Source: Roridomyces roridus
Taxonomy: Eukaryota; Basidiomycota; Agaricomycetes; Agaricales; Mycenaceae
Assembly (NCBI GenBank): GCA_029378245.1
Contig: JARKIF010000014.1
Span: 868,001 to 932,000 of the forward strand
Direction: 5' to 3'
Length of the DNA: 64,000 bases
Made by a program: the position numbers and the translations under genes
Notes under the pieces: model-generated
What the model was told of the DNA's origin: nothing
What the model saw: only the letters and a program-made list of their open reading frames with translations
Databases searched by the model: none
Part shown: positions 10,977 through 22,363 of the stretch, one piece after another
Layout: every line of letters begins with the position of its first letter
How positions within the stretch are numbered: the first letter of the stretch is position 1

Positions 10977-11651
10977 ATGGCTGCCACGCTCTACGAAATT
11001 CTTGGCGTAGGCCAGTCGGCCTCTGCTGACGACAGTGCGTCTTTCCGCTCTTGGGTCTCCTGAAGATGAATATTTCTCGGCTACAGTCCGCCGTGGTTAC
11101 AAGGCCAAGGCTTTGGAAACTCATCCAGATAAACTGGAGCCAACTGCTTCAATAGAGGAAAAGCAAGCTGCAGAGGCTAAATTCCATGAGGTGCGTGCAT
11201 TGTTGCTCGACAGAATATGGTTACATCAACGAGCGGATAGGTTTATGAGGCCTTTGAGACATTACACGACAGTTACAAGCGGCGGGTGCGCACTCTTTCT
11301 AGGATCTCGTTTGCACGCCTCATATGAATCCAGGCATATGACGCGCGGCACGGTATCACTCCTGCCCGGAGCTATTCTTCTTCTTCTTCGCAATGGGAGG
11401 GCGAATTCAGCGAAGAGCAGACCCGCCGGATGAAGGACCGTGAAGAATGGGCGCGGAAACGACATGAGGAACATGAAGAACGCGTTCGAAATATTCGAGC
11501 ACGCGCCGCAGCTGAGCGGGAGGAGATGCGCAGGAGGGAGAAGGAGGCGGCAGAGTATGGGTTGATGGTCGAGCGGATGCTTGCAGAGCTTTACAGAAGC
11601 AACCCAGAGTGGGCGGAGCGCAAGGAGAAGCTGAAGCAGGCGAGTTCATGA
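10977..11651 (+). CDS. J-domain (DnaJ-like) protein with C-terminal coiled coil
   Basis: The first exon from the ATG at 10977 gives MAATLYEILGVGQSASADD; after an intron ending at 11090 comes IRRGYKAKALETHPDKLEP, containing the HPD tripeptide that stimulates Hsp70 ATPase. Further exons give AFETLHDSYKRR and AYDARHGITPAR, completing helices III-IV. The remaining ~80 residues (11430-11651) are Glu/Arg-rich and predicted coiled coil, ending KEKLKQASS. Four exons are needed and all borders are GT-AG. There is no zinc-finger or substrate-binding domain, so it is a class C J-protein. With no transmembrane segment or targeting peptide it is probably cytosolic or nuclear; the specific partner is unknown. 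Confidence 0.8.
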
Positions 11652-11824
11652 CGCCCCTCGTCGCGGTATCGTCTAACACTGGGGACAGACTTCCTCGCGT
11701 AGTGCGAGTGTGCATTCTCGTCCTCTACCGCGGGTTTCATGACCTTGGTTTATTCTGATTTATTATCCGGACTCACTCGCTTTCGAAATGTTGTAGTTTA
11801 CGGCCATAAGGCCTGGGTAAAGAT

Positions 11825-12394
11825 CTATGAGTTATTCAGTCGATTCTTTGCTATTCTCCCTACATCCACCACCGCTCTGTCGAGCTCTGCTTTCCATGCG
11901 TCCGAGCCAGTCTCGATTTCGACCATTTCCTCGACGGGGGGTTCCGAAGGCGACAAGGAATGAGAGATGCCCAGCACGTCCTCTATCTCGAGAGCAATCG
12001 CAGCACGCGTCCGCCCGTTCACGAATGTGATGTATCGCAAGCCAGGGTAGCTGCGCTCGTAGCATGTGTTCAAGTGGGCTAGGCGAGCCAGAACCTCGGG
12101 AGGCGTGGGTGCAACAGACGGTGCCGCCCCCTGTTCCTTGGCGCTCAAGGCCGAGAGGTTCTTGGTCTCACCGATGCGTGGATGGCCTGCGATGAACTGG
12201 GCACGCTGCGGGACTGGTAATTCGGAGACTTGCTGGATTGCTGCATCAATGAGATCGGCGTAGGTGCCCAACTTGGGCAATTCAGAGGCGAGGGATGGGA
12301 CGACGAAATCGAGAATTTCCGAGGGCTCGAATAGCGTGGCGAGGGTAGCGCCCAAGTTCGATGAGGTCAACGTTCCAATCGGTGGCAATGACAT
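11825..12394 (-). CDS. OHCU decarboxylase (ureide/urate catabolism)
   Basis: Single-exon gene of 189 codons; the start is the ATG at 12394-12392 (MSLPPIGTL), since the upstream extension has only a TTG. It carries the family signature AGHPRIGE followed by LSALSAKEQG and, later, YERSYPGLRYITFVNGRTRA, matching 2-oxo-4-hydroxy-4-carboxy-5-ureidoimidazoline decarboxylase. This enzyme makes S-allantoin in the third step of urate breakdown; the His of GHPRIGE and the Glu after it are the known catalytic residues. No peroxisomal SKL-type terminus is present (it ends KNRLNNS), so a cytosolic location is plausible. It is head-to-head with the dehydrogenase at 12451, with only 56 bp between start codons. 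Confidence 0.9.
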   Translation of the reverse strand: MSLPPIGTLTSSNLGATLATLFEPSEILDFVVPSLASELPKLGTYADLIDAAIQQVSELPVPQRAQFIAGHPRIGETKNLSALSAKEQGAAPSVAPTPPEVLARLAHLNTCYERSYPGLRYITFVNGRTRAAIALEIEDVLGISHSLSPSEPPVEEMVEIETGSDAWKAELDRAVVDVGRIAKNRLNNS

Positions 12395-12450
12395 GGGTGC
12401 AAGCGCCAATCTTATCGATCACGCGCAGGAAGATCCCTCCTTCCACCACA

Positions 12451-13887
12451 ATGGCTAAAGTTCTGCGCTGGGGTATCATTTCGACCGGTGGAATCGTGCG
12501 TCTTCCAGCTCTTTCGCTCTATATACTGGCTCATTCAGAACACACAGGCTCAGGCCTTTACGAAGGTAAATAGCCTGAACTCGTGAGAGTCTCTAATTCA
12601 CACCCATTAGGATCTGCTTGTAGACCCCAAGACGTGCGTTCATGTCTCTGTTGATAAGGGCTTGCATTGAATCTGCTCTCAAGGCGTGATGTTCATGATG
12701 TCGTCCACAAAGTAGTAGCCGTGGGCTCCCGGAGCACGGAAAAGGCTCAAGAGTTCATCGCCGCCTGCGCTGGGGGAGACCAATCCGTCAAGGCGTACGG
12801 GACTTATGAAGAGGTCTACGCCGATCCGGAAGTCGACGCGGTCTACATCGGTCAGTCTTCAGTCTCTGTGTGCCGCATTGCATCAACTCTTTGCTACAGG
12901 AACTCCCCACACGTATCACTACACCAACGCCCTCGACGCCATTCGCGCCAAGAAGCACATCCTGCTCGAAAAGCCCGCCACGTCCAACACCGCTGAACTG
13001 CGTGCGCTCCTCAGTGCCGCGAAAGAACACGGCGTCTTCTTCATGGAGGCCATGTGGACGCGTTTCCAGCCCGTTTCTCTCGCGATCTTGGAGGTTTTGA
13101 AGAAAAGGGAGTTGGGCGCGCCTGTCGTCGTGCAGGCGGATTTGTCTGGCGACTTTGACATCCACAGTAGGTTCTTCTTAGCTTTTTGGAGCCACGCTGA
13201 ATATTTTGATTAGATCTCCCCAAGACTCACAGAATCCTCGACCCAGCTCTCGGTGGTGGGGCCATACTTGATCTGTAAGTCGACCAATTCCCAATTCTGT
13301 TTGAGTAACACTTTCCGTAGTGGCCCGTATCCTCTGGTTTGGGTGAGAATGGTTCCCAGTTTGTCGATCCGCTTCTGACTTTCCTCCAGGCAATCATGGC
13401 CCTCTACGAGAGCCCCCTCAATAAACTCACTCCCCCATCCAACATCAGCGCAAGTATCATCAAGACTCCCCTTACTGGCGTCGACGCCAACACCTCCTTC
13501 ACACTCAGCTTCTCCGAAATCCCAGCCCAAGCCATCTTGAGCTGCAACATCAACGTCGCCTCATCTGACCCCGGCGTGCTTATTCGCTGCGAGAAGGGCG
13601 TTATTCGTGTTGCGACGCCCATCTACTGTCCGATGTCGTTCACGGTGGAGTATTATGGCGCGGGGCCCGGCGGGACGGTGGTGCGTACAGAGGAGCGGAG
13701 GTTCGAGTATGTTGGACGGGGTATGCATTTCGAAGCGGATGAGGTGGCCAGGTGTATCAGAGACGGCAAGAGCGAGAGCGAATTGTGGGGGCATGAGAAG
13801 AGTTTGCTGGAGATGCGGGTGTTTGACGAGGTCAGAAAGCAAGGTGGGTATGTGCTCCCTCCTGGAGTTGAGAAAGTCCTCGAGTAA
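12451..13887 (+). CDS. Gfo/Idh/MocA-family oxidoreductase (dihydrodiol/D-xylose dehydrogenase-like)
   Basis: Starts MAKVLRWGIISTGGI, a Rossmann nucleotide-binding strand with a degenerate Gly motif, and continues over short introns through AQAFTK, DLLVDPKT, HKVVAVGSRSTEKA and YEEVYADPEVDAVYI. After an intron the classic GTPHTYHYTNALDAIRAKKH and LLEKPATSN follow; EKP is the family catalytic/cofactor Lys motif. The next exons give FMEAMWTRFQP, HRILDPALGGGAILDLGPYP and the C-terminal substrate domain, ending VEKVLE at 13887. About six introns are needed. The GGGAILDLGPYP and MEAMWTRF blocks place it with NADP-dependent trans-1,2-dihydrobenzene-1,2-diol dehydrogenase or D-xylose dehydrogenase proteins. 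The substrate is unknown. It shares a very short promoter with the OHCU decarboxylase. Confidence 0.88.
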
Positions 13888-14049
13888 ATTCGTGTATTAT
13901 TACTGCAAAAGAAAACCTTCGTCCTCAAAATCCAGATGGGGAACAAAGAACGCGGCGCGTACAGCCACACGTCAGAGGCCATATCGCATCAGGAACAGCC
14001 ATGAACACATCTTAAACCCTGTGGGTCCACCCACGGTCGAGCCACGACC

Positions 14050-14516
14050 ATGGCCAGCACCACTCCCTCCCGAATCCCCGCCCTCGATGCCTACTCGGAC
14101 TTGGAGGATATCCAAAACTGCTGCAGAAGCTCTTGGTCTCATGGTGACGACATTTCTCGACAACGAACTCGTGCCACTCGATGCACTGTACAAGGACCCG
14201 GTCGCATGCAGGCTTGTGCTTGCGCGTCATGAGGATGTATATGCTGCTTTGAAGGTGTCTCATGTTTCGAGGGATTTCGCGGTGGTACGGAGACAAGCAA
14301 GAATGGAGTCCATGGCCAGAGCCCCTTCTCCTGACGAAGTCTTTGATCTATTCGACGTCCTCCGAATACCTCGACAAGAGGTCGGCGGGACATCGACCGT
14401 CTCCTGGGGCACGCCGCCGCCTTCCTCACTCGCAGATGAAGAAGCCCTTTCGCTCATGGACGAGGATCGTGACATGGCTATTTCCTCGACCTGCATCAAC
14501 ACCAGAGCAGTTTGAT
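14050..14516 (+). pseudogene. Small uncharacterised ORF with an apparent one-base frame break
   Basis: The ATG at 14050 opens MASTTPSRIPALDAYSDLED in one frame. That frame soon becomes unconvincing, while the neighbouring frame continues with protein-like sequence (SKTAAEALGLMVTTFLDNEL, then VLARHEDVYAALK and FDLFDVLRIPRQ) to a stop at 14514-14516. A single extra base near 14110-14115 would explain the switch; there is no room for an intron. No family recognised. It lies in the otherwise empty 939-bp stretch between the dehydrogenase and PHO88. The remainder (13888-14049 and 14517-14826) shows nothing supportable. Chance frame overlap is a real alternative. Confidence 0.3.
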
Positions 14517-14826
14517 GACTTGGAACGTGCAATTTTTGGTACCAGTGATGACCCTGGAGAGCTTTCTGACATCGACTAGAGGTTGGAGGCAGGCAATGTA
14601 GTGGTGTGCTGGCCTGTGCTGGTAGCATTTGCCGTCACAGTCGTTTCGAAATACGAGATCATTCCGACCAGTGGTGCCCGGATAAGACATTTTACATTAA
14701 CACCGACGTCTATCGGCCCAAACGAAAGGTATGTAATTTTGACAACTGAAGAGGTATATGAGGACAGCGTGCGGCAACTCTTGGAGGTGCTCACCAGGAA
14801 TAAAGAATTAAATTACGCTCGAGTAC

Positions 14827-15703
14827 TTAATCCTCCTTCTTGTTGCTACCACCTACACGCTTCTCAGCCTCCGTAATGGCAGCGTTGTCGGTCTGGGGTG
14901 CACCGGCTGAAACAGAGAGCTCAGCCTTCGCAGCAATGTTCATCGAGGAGACTCACCACCGCCAAACATCCCACCTGCAGCCTTCCACGGCCGCTTCAAG
15001 TCGCCTTCGGCCTTGTGGCCAAGAATGTGGACCTTGACAGGGACGGCGTCGAAGAGCCCTTTGAAGCCCATGATGGCCTGGACGAACAAGGGTTGGGTAT
15101 ATTTCATGTACCCGTGCAGGAACGCCATCATCGCAACGCCCATGTACACCGACCGGAGCTGCATGACAAAAGGTTCAAATACGGTAAGAATGCTGGAGAG
15201 CCCAGGACGCACCAGTTTGGACACTTCGCCAAGATCATAGTCTCGTACAGTGGTTGTTACGAGTTTCCCTTCCTCTTGCGTCTATCTCGCGTGTTCAATG
15301 AATTGCTCGAAGGATGGCCAAGGATACATACCATGGGATTTGGCGGTTCCACTACGGCACCAACGGTAAGTTCCAGGCTACCAAGACTAGACAATGTCTT
15401 ACCAGTATTTCAGCACAGTCTGGTCGTTCTGAGACTTGATCTGCAGACAGTCCGGTGAGGAACGAAAAGCGACCATGGAGTAGTGTACCCACCCGCATGG
15501 AGATGTAGTAGTAAAGGGCCAGGACAACGACCTGCACTCCAGCGTAGCCGATCCGAACGTAGAGGAGGACGTTGGGGTCCTCGAATGGTATTTTGCGGGC
15601 CACTGAGAACGATTAACGGGGCTGCAGACGAGGCAGCAGACTGGGACAGACACTGCATGACGCCCAGAGAGATAACCAGGTTCTGGATGGCGGGATTATT
15701 CAT
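14827..15703 (-). CDS. PHO88: PHO88/SND3 ER membrane protein
   Basis: The first exon, read from 15703, is MNNPAIQNLVISLGVMQ; after an intron come ARKIPFEDPNVLLYVRIGYA and a transmembrane stretch VVVLALYYYISMRV, then KSQNDQTVLKY, VEPP, TVRDYDLGEVSKLVR, FLHGYMKYTQPLFVQAIMG, KVHILGHKAEGDLKRPWKAA and a C-terminus ending NKKED. This is the Pho88 family throughout: an ER membrane protein first linked to phosphate transport and now known as Snd3 of the SRP-independent targeting (SND) route. Several short introns are needed, including one ahead of the C-terminal exon (14827 to about 14940). Two hydrophobic segments are visible, as expected. No frame break was seen, though exon limits around 15300-15420 are approximate. 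Confidence 0.88.
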
Positions 15704-15860
15704 GGCGTGTAGTGGGTGAACGAAAAAGGTCGGGCGACGTGGATTTCCAAATTAGGCAATGCCAACAAATCTCACGATAAGAAAGCGGCTCTCGCAAAAA
15801 TACAGAGTGTAGAATTAATAAATAAAGGCATAGTCTACAGGGAAGGGGCCATAATTTTTT

Positions 15861-18800
15861 TCACTCTTCATCCTCGAAACGAAGAATCTGCGCGTCCTCG
15901 TCCACAGGCAGATTTCTATATCCTCTGCGGACTGGGAAACGAGTTCGGAAGCGGGATGTTGTCCACTCCCAAGCGACTGCCCGCAAGCCCGATGAGGAAC
16001 CACGGAACAGAAGCAATGGTGTCCACGACTCCACCAGAGCGGCCACCAAAGGCAGAGATACCATCTCCAGGTAGTCGGATGGTTCTAGAATGAATCCATC
16101 AGAATACACGCTTGAAAGCGAGAGCGAACACGTACCCCCGTGCCAGACCACTGTGCTTGTAATACCCGTAGCCTACACCAACCACGAATAGCACCGGGAA
16201 AAGAATGACCATGAACCAGAAAAAGCCGCTGTGCCCGGCAAAAGCCTGGACATTGGTGCCTCGCGCCTTGGTCTATCCGCTCACCGCCATCGCAAGTCGA
16301 AAATGACATCTTCCGGTACGCTGTCCGTTCGTACCAGAAATCTTCTCCGTTCCGGCACGAATCATCTGGTGGCAACGGCTTCAAGCCGGGCGACAGAACG
16401 CACTCGTCGGCACTGTTCTTCTCGTAGTTGAACTCACTACGCAGCGTAAGCAAAAGGTTGGAGCGAGCAGATCAAAAGGACGGACCATTCAAAGTCGGAC
16501 CTGACGCATGCACAGTTCTTTTGTATGCGATCGGCGACCTTGGGCTGATTCCCGACAACACAGTTCTTGTCGCGCATACGACGGTGATAGAGCGTCTGTC
16601 TACCAAACAGGCATTGTTCCTGTCGTTCTTCACTTGGGCTCCAAAGCTCGAAATCGTCGTGCCCGGGATCTTCAACGCTGAGGACGCCTAGAAAGATGCA
16701 TGAGCGACATCCCAGATGAGCCAGATTGCGTCTTACACATCTGATTGGTCAAAGACGTAAAGTCGATGTGCACGGCAAGTGTAGTCGAGGAGTGGGGTAG
16801 ATGCCCGAACAGAATGAAACGGCGGCTCGTATCCGCCGGCACGGTCACAAGCGATGTCACGCGCATCTTCTCATCTGTGAACTGGTACTCGCGCCAATTC
16901 AGACCTTCATCCGTACTGAACAAGATGTGGTCGGTCGGTTCCTCGTCGTTGGCCATCACCAAGATCGACCCAGAATCACCAAACTCCCACAAGTGAGCGT
17001 CCTTGTGCACTTCCTCCCAAGTGAACCCAGCGTCACGACTCAAAAACGTGTCGCTCTGATCATACGGTAGCAGGGACTCGCCGACATTGCCGACAGCCAT
17101 GATGAGTCCAACAATGGAAGGGCTGCTGTATGTCGCACGGGGGTCCTTGCGTTCGGTGAAACCGTGCAGATTGAGAACACAGCTAGTCTTCTGGCATTCA
17201 TACTTGTTCCCGTGCACATCCACTGATGGCGGTGTTAACGTCTTCCACGTTCCACCTGAAAATGCCAAGTTCAGTCATCAGCTCATGTACAGCAAAGAGA
17301 ACAGACCATCGTTGTGAGTGATCTTGGTCTGCAATTTCTTGTGTCCAGTAAGAGCGGCTTCGTCTGGGTTGGCGACCACATTGATCAGGGCGATCCCATC
17401 AAGCCCAATCATTTTCTCGAAATCAACAAACCCGCGGTCATCCCTATTCGCGTTTTCAATCGACAAACCAAAGTATGTGCCGTTCGAGTTGGACTTCAGG
17501 ATGTTGCCCCAGTACGGATGCGGTGGCTCTGACATTGTCATATGCAGGAAGAGCGACCCCGTGCTTGATTCGAGAACAGTGTAGGCCTAAACACAGGTAA
17601 ATAGGAGAAAACAGAGTGTAAAATGGCACTTGCATGAGCTGTAGGATGCATGCTCGGCGGGAACATCCCAGTAGCGAATCTGACACCGTCAAGAGAGACC
17701 TGCAAATCCAAGGATCGTGATTCCGGGAGAAGCTTCGAACAAATGGTTAGAACAGCAATGAATCGAGAGCCGACTGCCCACCTCCGCTACAACCAAAACT
17801 CGGAAAACTTGGCAAATCCAACCACCTCTTTGAAAAGCTGCCTTTTCTTCATAAAGTAGTTCGATCCCTCCACAAGGCCCAACGGGTTGTTGCCCATAAA
17901 GAACTTTTGCGACCCCGACTTGTCGCGGTAAGACTCGCAGAGAATCTCGGTCGGGTCAGCATCAAGCTTTGCATCCTTCGCCCACGCGCAATTGACCACA
18001 TAGTTCTCCACGAAATCCCAATTCCTCCCATTATCCCGCGAATACTGCGCCTCAGCATGACAACTGTGTGCCATCGCCCCGTCGCAGTCCCGGTTGCCCG
18101 TCCAGATGAGCTTGTCCGACTCGGGGTGGAAGCGGACGACCTGCGCACGGAAAGTATTCGGCGGAGTGGGTGCGTGGGCAATATTCCACGTGCGCCCACT
18201 GTCGGTGGTGGTGTAGAAGACGGTGGTTTCCGTGATGAGATAGGCACGCCCTGAGCTGTATTTGTGGTGATAGAACGCCACAAATTTCAGCTCGGGATGA
18301 ATCTGCACCCAGGTATATCCCTCATTACTCGATTGCCAGATGCTTCCGTCCTTCAGCCGAACCAGAATTGTCTGGAATTTGGGATCAGTGACTGCGGACG
18401 GCAGAGTAGCAATTGACAAACCGTCGCTTCTGCAAAATAGGCATGCTGCACAACCTCAGCTTGGGAACTGGGAACTATCGGATGAGAATGAGCGATGTTA
18501 TTCGAACGGTGAGCACAACACGGACAGTTTGGTGAATGATCGGCCCCTTCTGCAGGTCGAGCTGAATAGACATCAATATCGGTCAGGTTTGGTATGTGGC
18601 ACAACACACCTTGAGAACACGGCTTCTCGATCTTCTCATCCTTGTTGCCGCCAGTGCACGTATTTCCCGGAATCTTGCGATATCCAGAGGAACCCATGTA
18701 CTTCTGGTCCGGGGACTTGCACACATCTGCCGCGATGGGCTCGGGGCCAACAGGTACACATTTATCGCCCTCCCGAAGGAAATTGTAGTCACTAATGAAT

Positions 18801-20914
18801 GTCAACGATACGAAACAAACCCAGAAAATGACTGACCATTCGTAATCATCATCCGTGCAAGCACAATTTTCCTCCTGCCCCACAGGATCCGTAAACTTGT
18901 CCCCGACATAACAGTCCGCATCCGGTTTTCTCCTCTTGTACCACTGCTTGTGGCCCATAATACACTCGCTCTTGTGGGACCTAGCGTACCACTTTTCGAA
19001 ATCCTCCTCCGTGCACTTGCGGTTCCGCGTGCCGATGAAATCGAGGTAAACGATGACAAAGCGCCCGATACCGTCCTTCTGATCTTTGCGCGCAACTTGA
19101 CCGAGAAGCATGAATTTCTGCGAGGTGGAGTCAGGGGACCGTGACGAGCGCCCGGGCGCGCAGCTTGACACCAAAGTCGTAGCTTTTCCTGCGGATAATG
19201 TTTGAGAAAACGAGGAGCTTCAGGATGTGTTCACTGACCAGGAAATGCCTAGATCCAAAGAGTAACGGAGGTCGCTGACCCCGTCCTCATCGTTCACGAC
19301 GACCAGGATGCTACCAGAATCACCAAATTCGTACTTGTGGGCATCTTGGGTGACCATCTTCCAAGAGATCCCACCATCGGTACTCAAGAACGTGTCGGAA
19401 TCCTCGTATGACTTGAGAGTGGGGCCTATGGAGCCCACGCCCATGATGAAACCAGGTGCTGGGGACGAAAAGATGCGACCGAAATTATGCGGTGTCGTGA
19501 CGGAGTGCAAGTGCAAAGAGCATTTCTCCGCATCCTGCGGATCGCAGGAAATTCGATTGCCCGCGCTGTCCTGCTCGGGTGCAGCGAAGAGGTGACCAGG
19601 AACTCCCGTCGTCGAATGTGATGAACGACTTGAGTATCTTGGCAACTCCTCTTCCTTCTACATCTGCTGCGTTTGCCACCACGTTGGCGAGACCGATCCC
19701 TTCGACGCCATAGATGCGCTCATAGTCGACGAAGCCCATCTCGTTGCGGTTCGTGTCCTTGAGACTCTGGACGAAGAAGGTTCCGTTGGAGTTGCTGACG
19801 AAAAGAGTCCCTATCGTTCCTTGGTCCTGCATAACCACGTCGACAGCAAGGGAGTGCGTCGTAGACTCGACGAGCGTGTATGCGTTCTCGCGCAATTTGG
19901 CAGACGAAGCATGGGGGAACTGAGCCTTGGCCCACGTCTTGGTGTCCACAGTCACGTAAAGCAACATGTCCCCTTGGCTTCCCGGCGAAAGATCTTTGAG
20001 TGCGACCACGGCGAACTTGGACACGATAGCAAAGGCAATAACGCCCTTTGCATTCTTTCCGATGCCCAAATCTTCGGCTCTTTTCTCGCTCTGGAAAAAG
20101 TCCGTGCTTGAAAAGAGTCGCGACGAGACGAGGGAGTGGCCTGAGCTGGTGGTCTCTGTGTCGAATGCAACACAATAGATGAGGTCGGGATGCGCTTCGT
20201 GCTTGAAGTCGGCACTGCTGTGCGCGAATTGACACCGAGACGTCTCGGACAGAAGCTTGCGAGGCTTGGATGTGAACGCATCCTCTGTCATGTACGTCTG
20301 CAAGAAGCATCAAGCAGATGCAAAATTCCAAAACGGACGCGACGCACCTCGTCATGGCAGATGGCTCCCCAACCACTTCTGTCGCATACAGTGCCCTGGT
20401 AGAGTATATAACCCGATTTTTTGGGGTCGGAATGGAAGGAGAGTGGTCTGGCAACCAGTGCGACGTCGATAGGCACTTCGAATGTCCTCCAGGTCCTCCC
20501 TCGGTCGTCGGTGCGGTAATGTGTGTTTGTACGCGTCAGAACGAATGCCTGAAGAAATGAAGACTAGGTAAACATAAGAAACATATTTCGCACCAAGGTA
20601 TTGTCGAAGGGATGCTCAATGACCATGAGCGCGGCTCCCTTGGGAATGTCATCGGCGCGTTTCCAGGTCTTGCCCTCGTCCGGGGAGACGAATATATTGC
20701 CCTCCATGGAGTCATGGTAGATGGCCGACTATGCCCCTAGGTTCAGCAGTGGCGCGTGTGGAGGGAAAGTAGGACTGACAGTTGTATCGTCGAAGAAGAA
20801 GAGTCTGGAGGGTAGGTTGTCGAAGTTGGATATTGTGTGTTCTGGCTTCTGGGCCAGCAAAAGAGACGGAAGCCACAGAAAGAGGAAGAATATTGTAGCG
20901 AAATGTCGACCCAT
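15861..20914 (-). pseudogene. VPS10: VPS10 sorting receptor, copy A, with four apparent one-base frame breaks
   Basis: Full-length Vps10/sortilin-type receptor that sorts vacuolar hydrolases from the late Golgi. Reading from 20914: signal peptide ([20 protein letters not shown]), first Vps10 domain with Asp-box repeats ([16 protein letters not shown]), 10CC cysteine-rich module ([12 protein letters not shown]...[10 protein letters not shown]), second Vps10 domain ([24 protein letters not shown]), second Cys-rich module, one transmembrane segment and a cytosolic tail ending LRFEDEE. Against copy B and family expectation there are extra single bases near 19583, 19133 (creating an in-frame TGA in VP*LHL), 16240-16243 (just before the membrane segment) and 15978 (in the tail). 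Each shifts the frame where no intron fits. Either a decaying gene or assembly indels. Copy B, in inverse orientation, begins at 42021. Confidence 0.85.
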
Positions 20915-21657
20915 GGTGTCCACGTAGGACTTGTTGCGTAGTCGGACAACTCGAGGCGCTGCGGTGAGTTCGCGGGATGATGACGATGACACTGCCACAA
21001 GTGCTTCCTTCCAACCCTCATCTTTCCAAATCCGCATTCCACGGCGACACGCGTAGCGCCGAGCCTCCCAAATGCTCGAAATATATTCAATCCTACGAGT
21101 CCTCCGTTCGGCACAAGATGAAAAATATCCTCGCAGAAAAAGGTACTTGTCAACAACGTGTCACGGTCAGAGGTAATCGAGATTGCGGCAGTTAATATGC
21201 AGTCCCTGCTGCAGGTTCTTCGCGACGGTCGCCGGGTCGCGTGCACCTTTCCTCCGCTCCTCCTCGTCTGAATGGAGGTAGCTCCTGATCTTGATATCAA
21301 GGCCTGAGCGACCTTGTTCTACGCTTTGGACCAGCTTTGGACTTGGACCCGTACGCGGCATCTACACGTCAACTGGTAGACCTGGTAACTCTTGAAGAAT
21401 AGCAGCGTCTTGTTCTCGGTGGATACCCCAGCGTCTATCTGTCCTTCGGCACTCTAGTGTGGCCAAACTCCGAGTCTACAACAATAACGTGTTGCTACGG
21501 AATCTAATCCTGGTACTGCTCACCAAAGTGTCGTCGCTTAGCCCGTCTTCCATTTTTGGTCTTCTGCGCGTGGCCAAGGTATAAAAGCCGGCCGTGTTTG
21601 TCGTCTCTTTCCCTCAAACCAACGCGACCCGCCCCGTCCTCTACGCTCACAACACCC
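20915..21657. other. Intergenic region upstream of VPS10 copy A
   Basis: About 740 bp. Minus-strand ORFs such as 21361-21167 (starting MPRTGPSPKLVQSVEQ) and the in-frame extension upstream of the VPS10 start have no recognisable domain, and the extension shares nothing with the region upstream of copy B. I take this as promoter plus untranslated DNA; a small unrecognised gene cannot be excluded. Confidence 0.35.
21580..21587 (+). promoter_or_regulatory. TATA box (TATAAAAG) before the 21658 gene
   Basis: Consensus TATAAAAG lies 71 bp upstream of the ATG at 21658, within a normal distance for a fungal TATA-dependent promoter with a short 5' UTR. It supports the neighbouring small gene being transcribed. 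Confidence 0.5.
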
Positions 21658-22199
21658 ATGGCTAACATCATCATTGACCTCCTCGACGGATTGGACCTCG
21701 ACATTCGAGGCTTTGACGAGTCGCCCAACGACAGCTTGCTCTTTTCTGACACCTGTAAGATTGTGTGCCCGTGGCGCGTATTCCATGCTAAACGCACATA
21801 CAGTGTTCAGCGACGTTCATGCCACCACATCCTCTGCGCGCTATGTGGCGGTAGAGGAGGAGCAACTCACTCCGCCCTTCGACCTCCTCGATGAACCCGA
21901 GCTGGACCCCCGCACATGGGTTGCAGCTGGTTCTCCCGTGTGGGATGACGAAGAAGAGCCCTGGACCCCGCGCGCCACGACGCCACAGCGCCTCGCCACA
22001 CCTTTCACCCGATTGCAAGTCTCGGTGGAAAACCTACCGTGCCCGACGGAGCGTTCATTATCCCGGTTTCGGGCTCGAGGCTCATGTTGTACGTTATCTT
22101 TTTTCACGAGTAGCCTTCATGCTGATCTTCCCCGCAGTAGCAATTCGAGCCCTAAATTTGGCGTTGTCTTCGCCAGATATGCGCGCACGCGTGTTTTGA
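21658..22199 (+). CDS. Small acidic hypothetical protein, three exons
   Basis: Starts MANIIIDLLDGLDLDIRGFD (ATG at 21658). An intron of about 48 nt with donor GTAAGA and acceptor ACAG joins DT to LFSDVHATTSSARYVAVEEE. The second exon is Pro/Asp/Glu-rich (for example DEPELDP, WDDEEEPWTP). A second intron (donor GTACGT, acceptor CGCAG) leads to a short third exon ending MRARVF. About 148 residues in total. No family recognised; the acidic N-terminus and low complexity suggest a disordered, possibly lineage-specific protein. A clean TATA box 71 bp upstream and two well-formed introns make a real gene more likely than chance. Confidence 0.5.
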
Positions 22200-22363
22200 T
22201 GCGCTGCGTAGAGGACCCTGCATGATAGAACGAAGTAGTACTTCACCATATTGTCTGTACATTTAGATGCCTGCCCTGCTGTGCCTTGCTTAATTACTGG
22301 AATGGAACAACTGTTTTCTTACATGTGAATAATTACAGAGAGATAATGAGAAACAACCAAAAC

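Noticed and set aside
17787..18419. Start of the second Vps10 domain read as a new protein beginning [16 protein letters not shown]
   Set aside because: That sequence is the 49-nt intron; splicing at TTCCAG gives the expected [10 protein letters not shown].
19720..20454. Long minus-strand ORF over VPS10 copy A (and its twin at 42481-43197)
   Set aside because: Both are out-of-frame shadows of the same VPS10 exons; they look conserved only because the DNA is duplicated.
20915..21037. N-terminal extension upstream of the VPS10 copy A signal peptide
   Set aside because: The extension is absent from copy B and would bury the signal peptide inside the protein.
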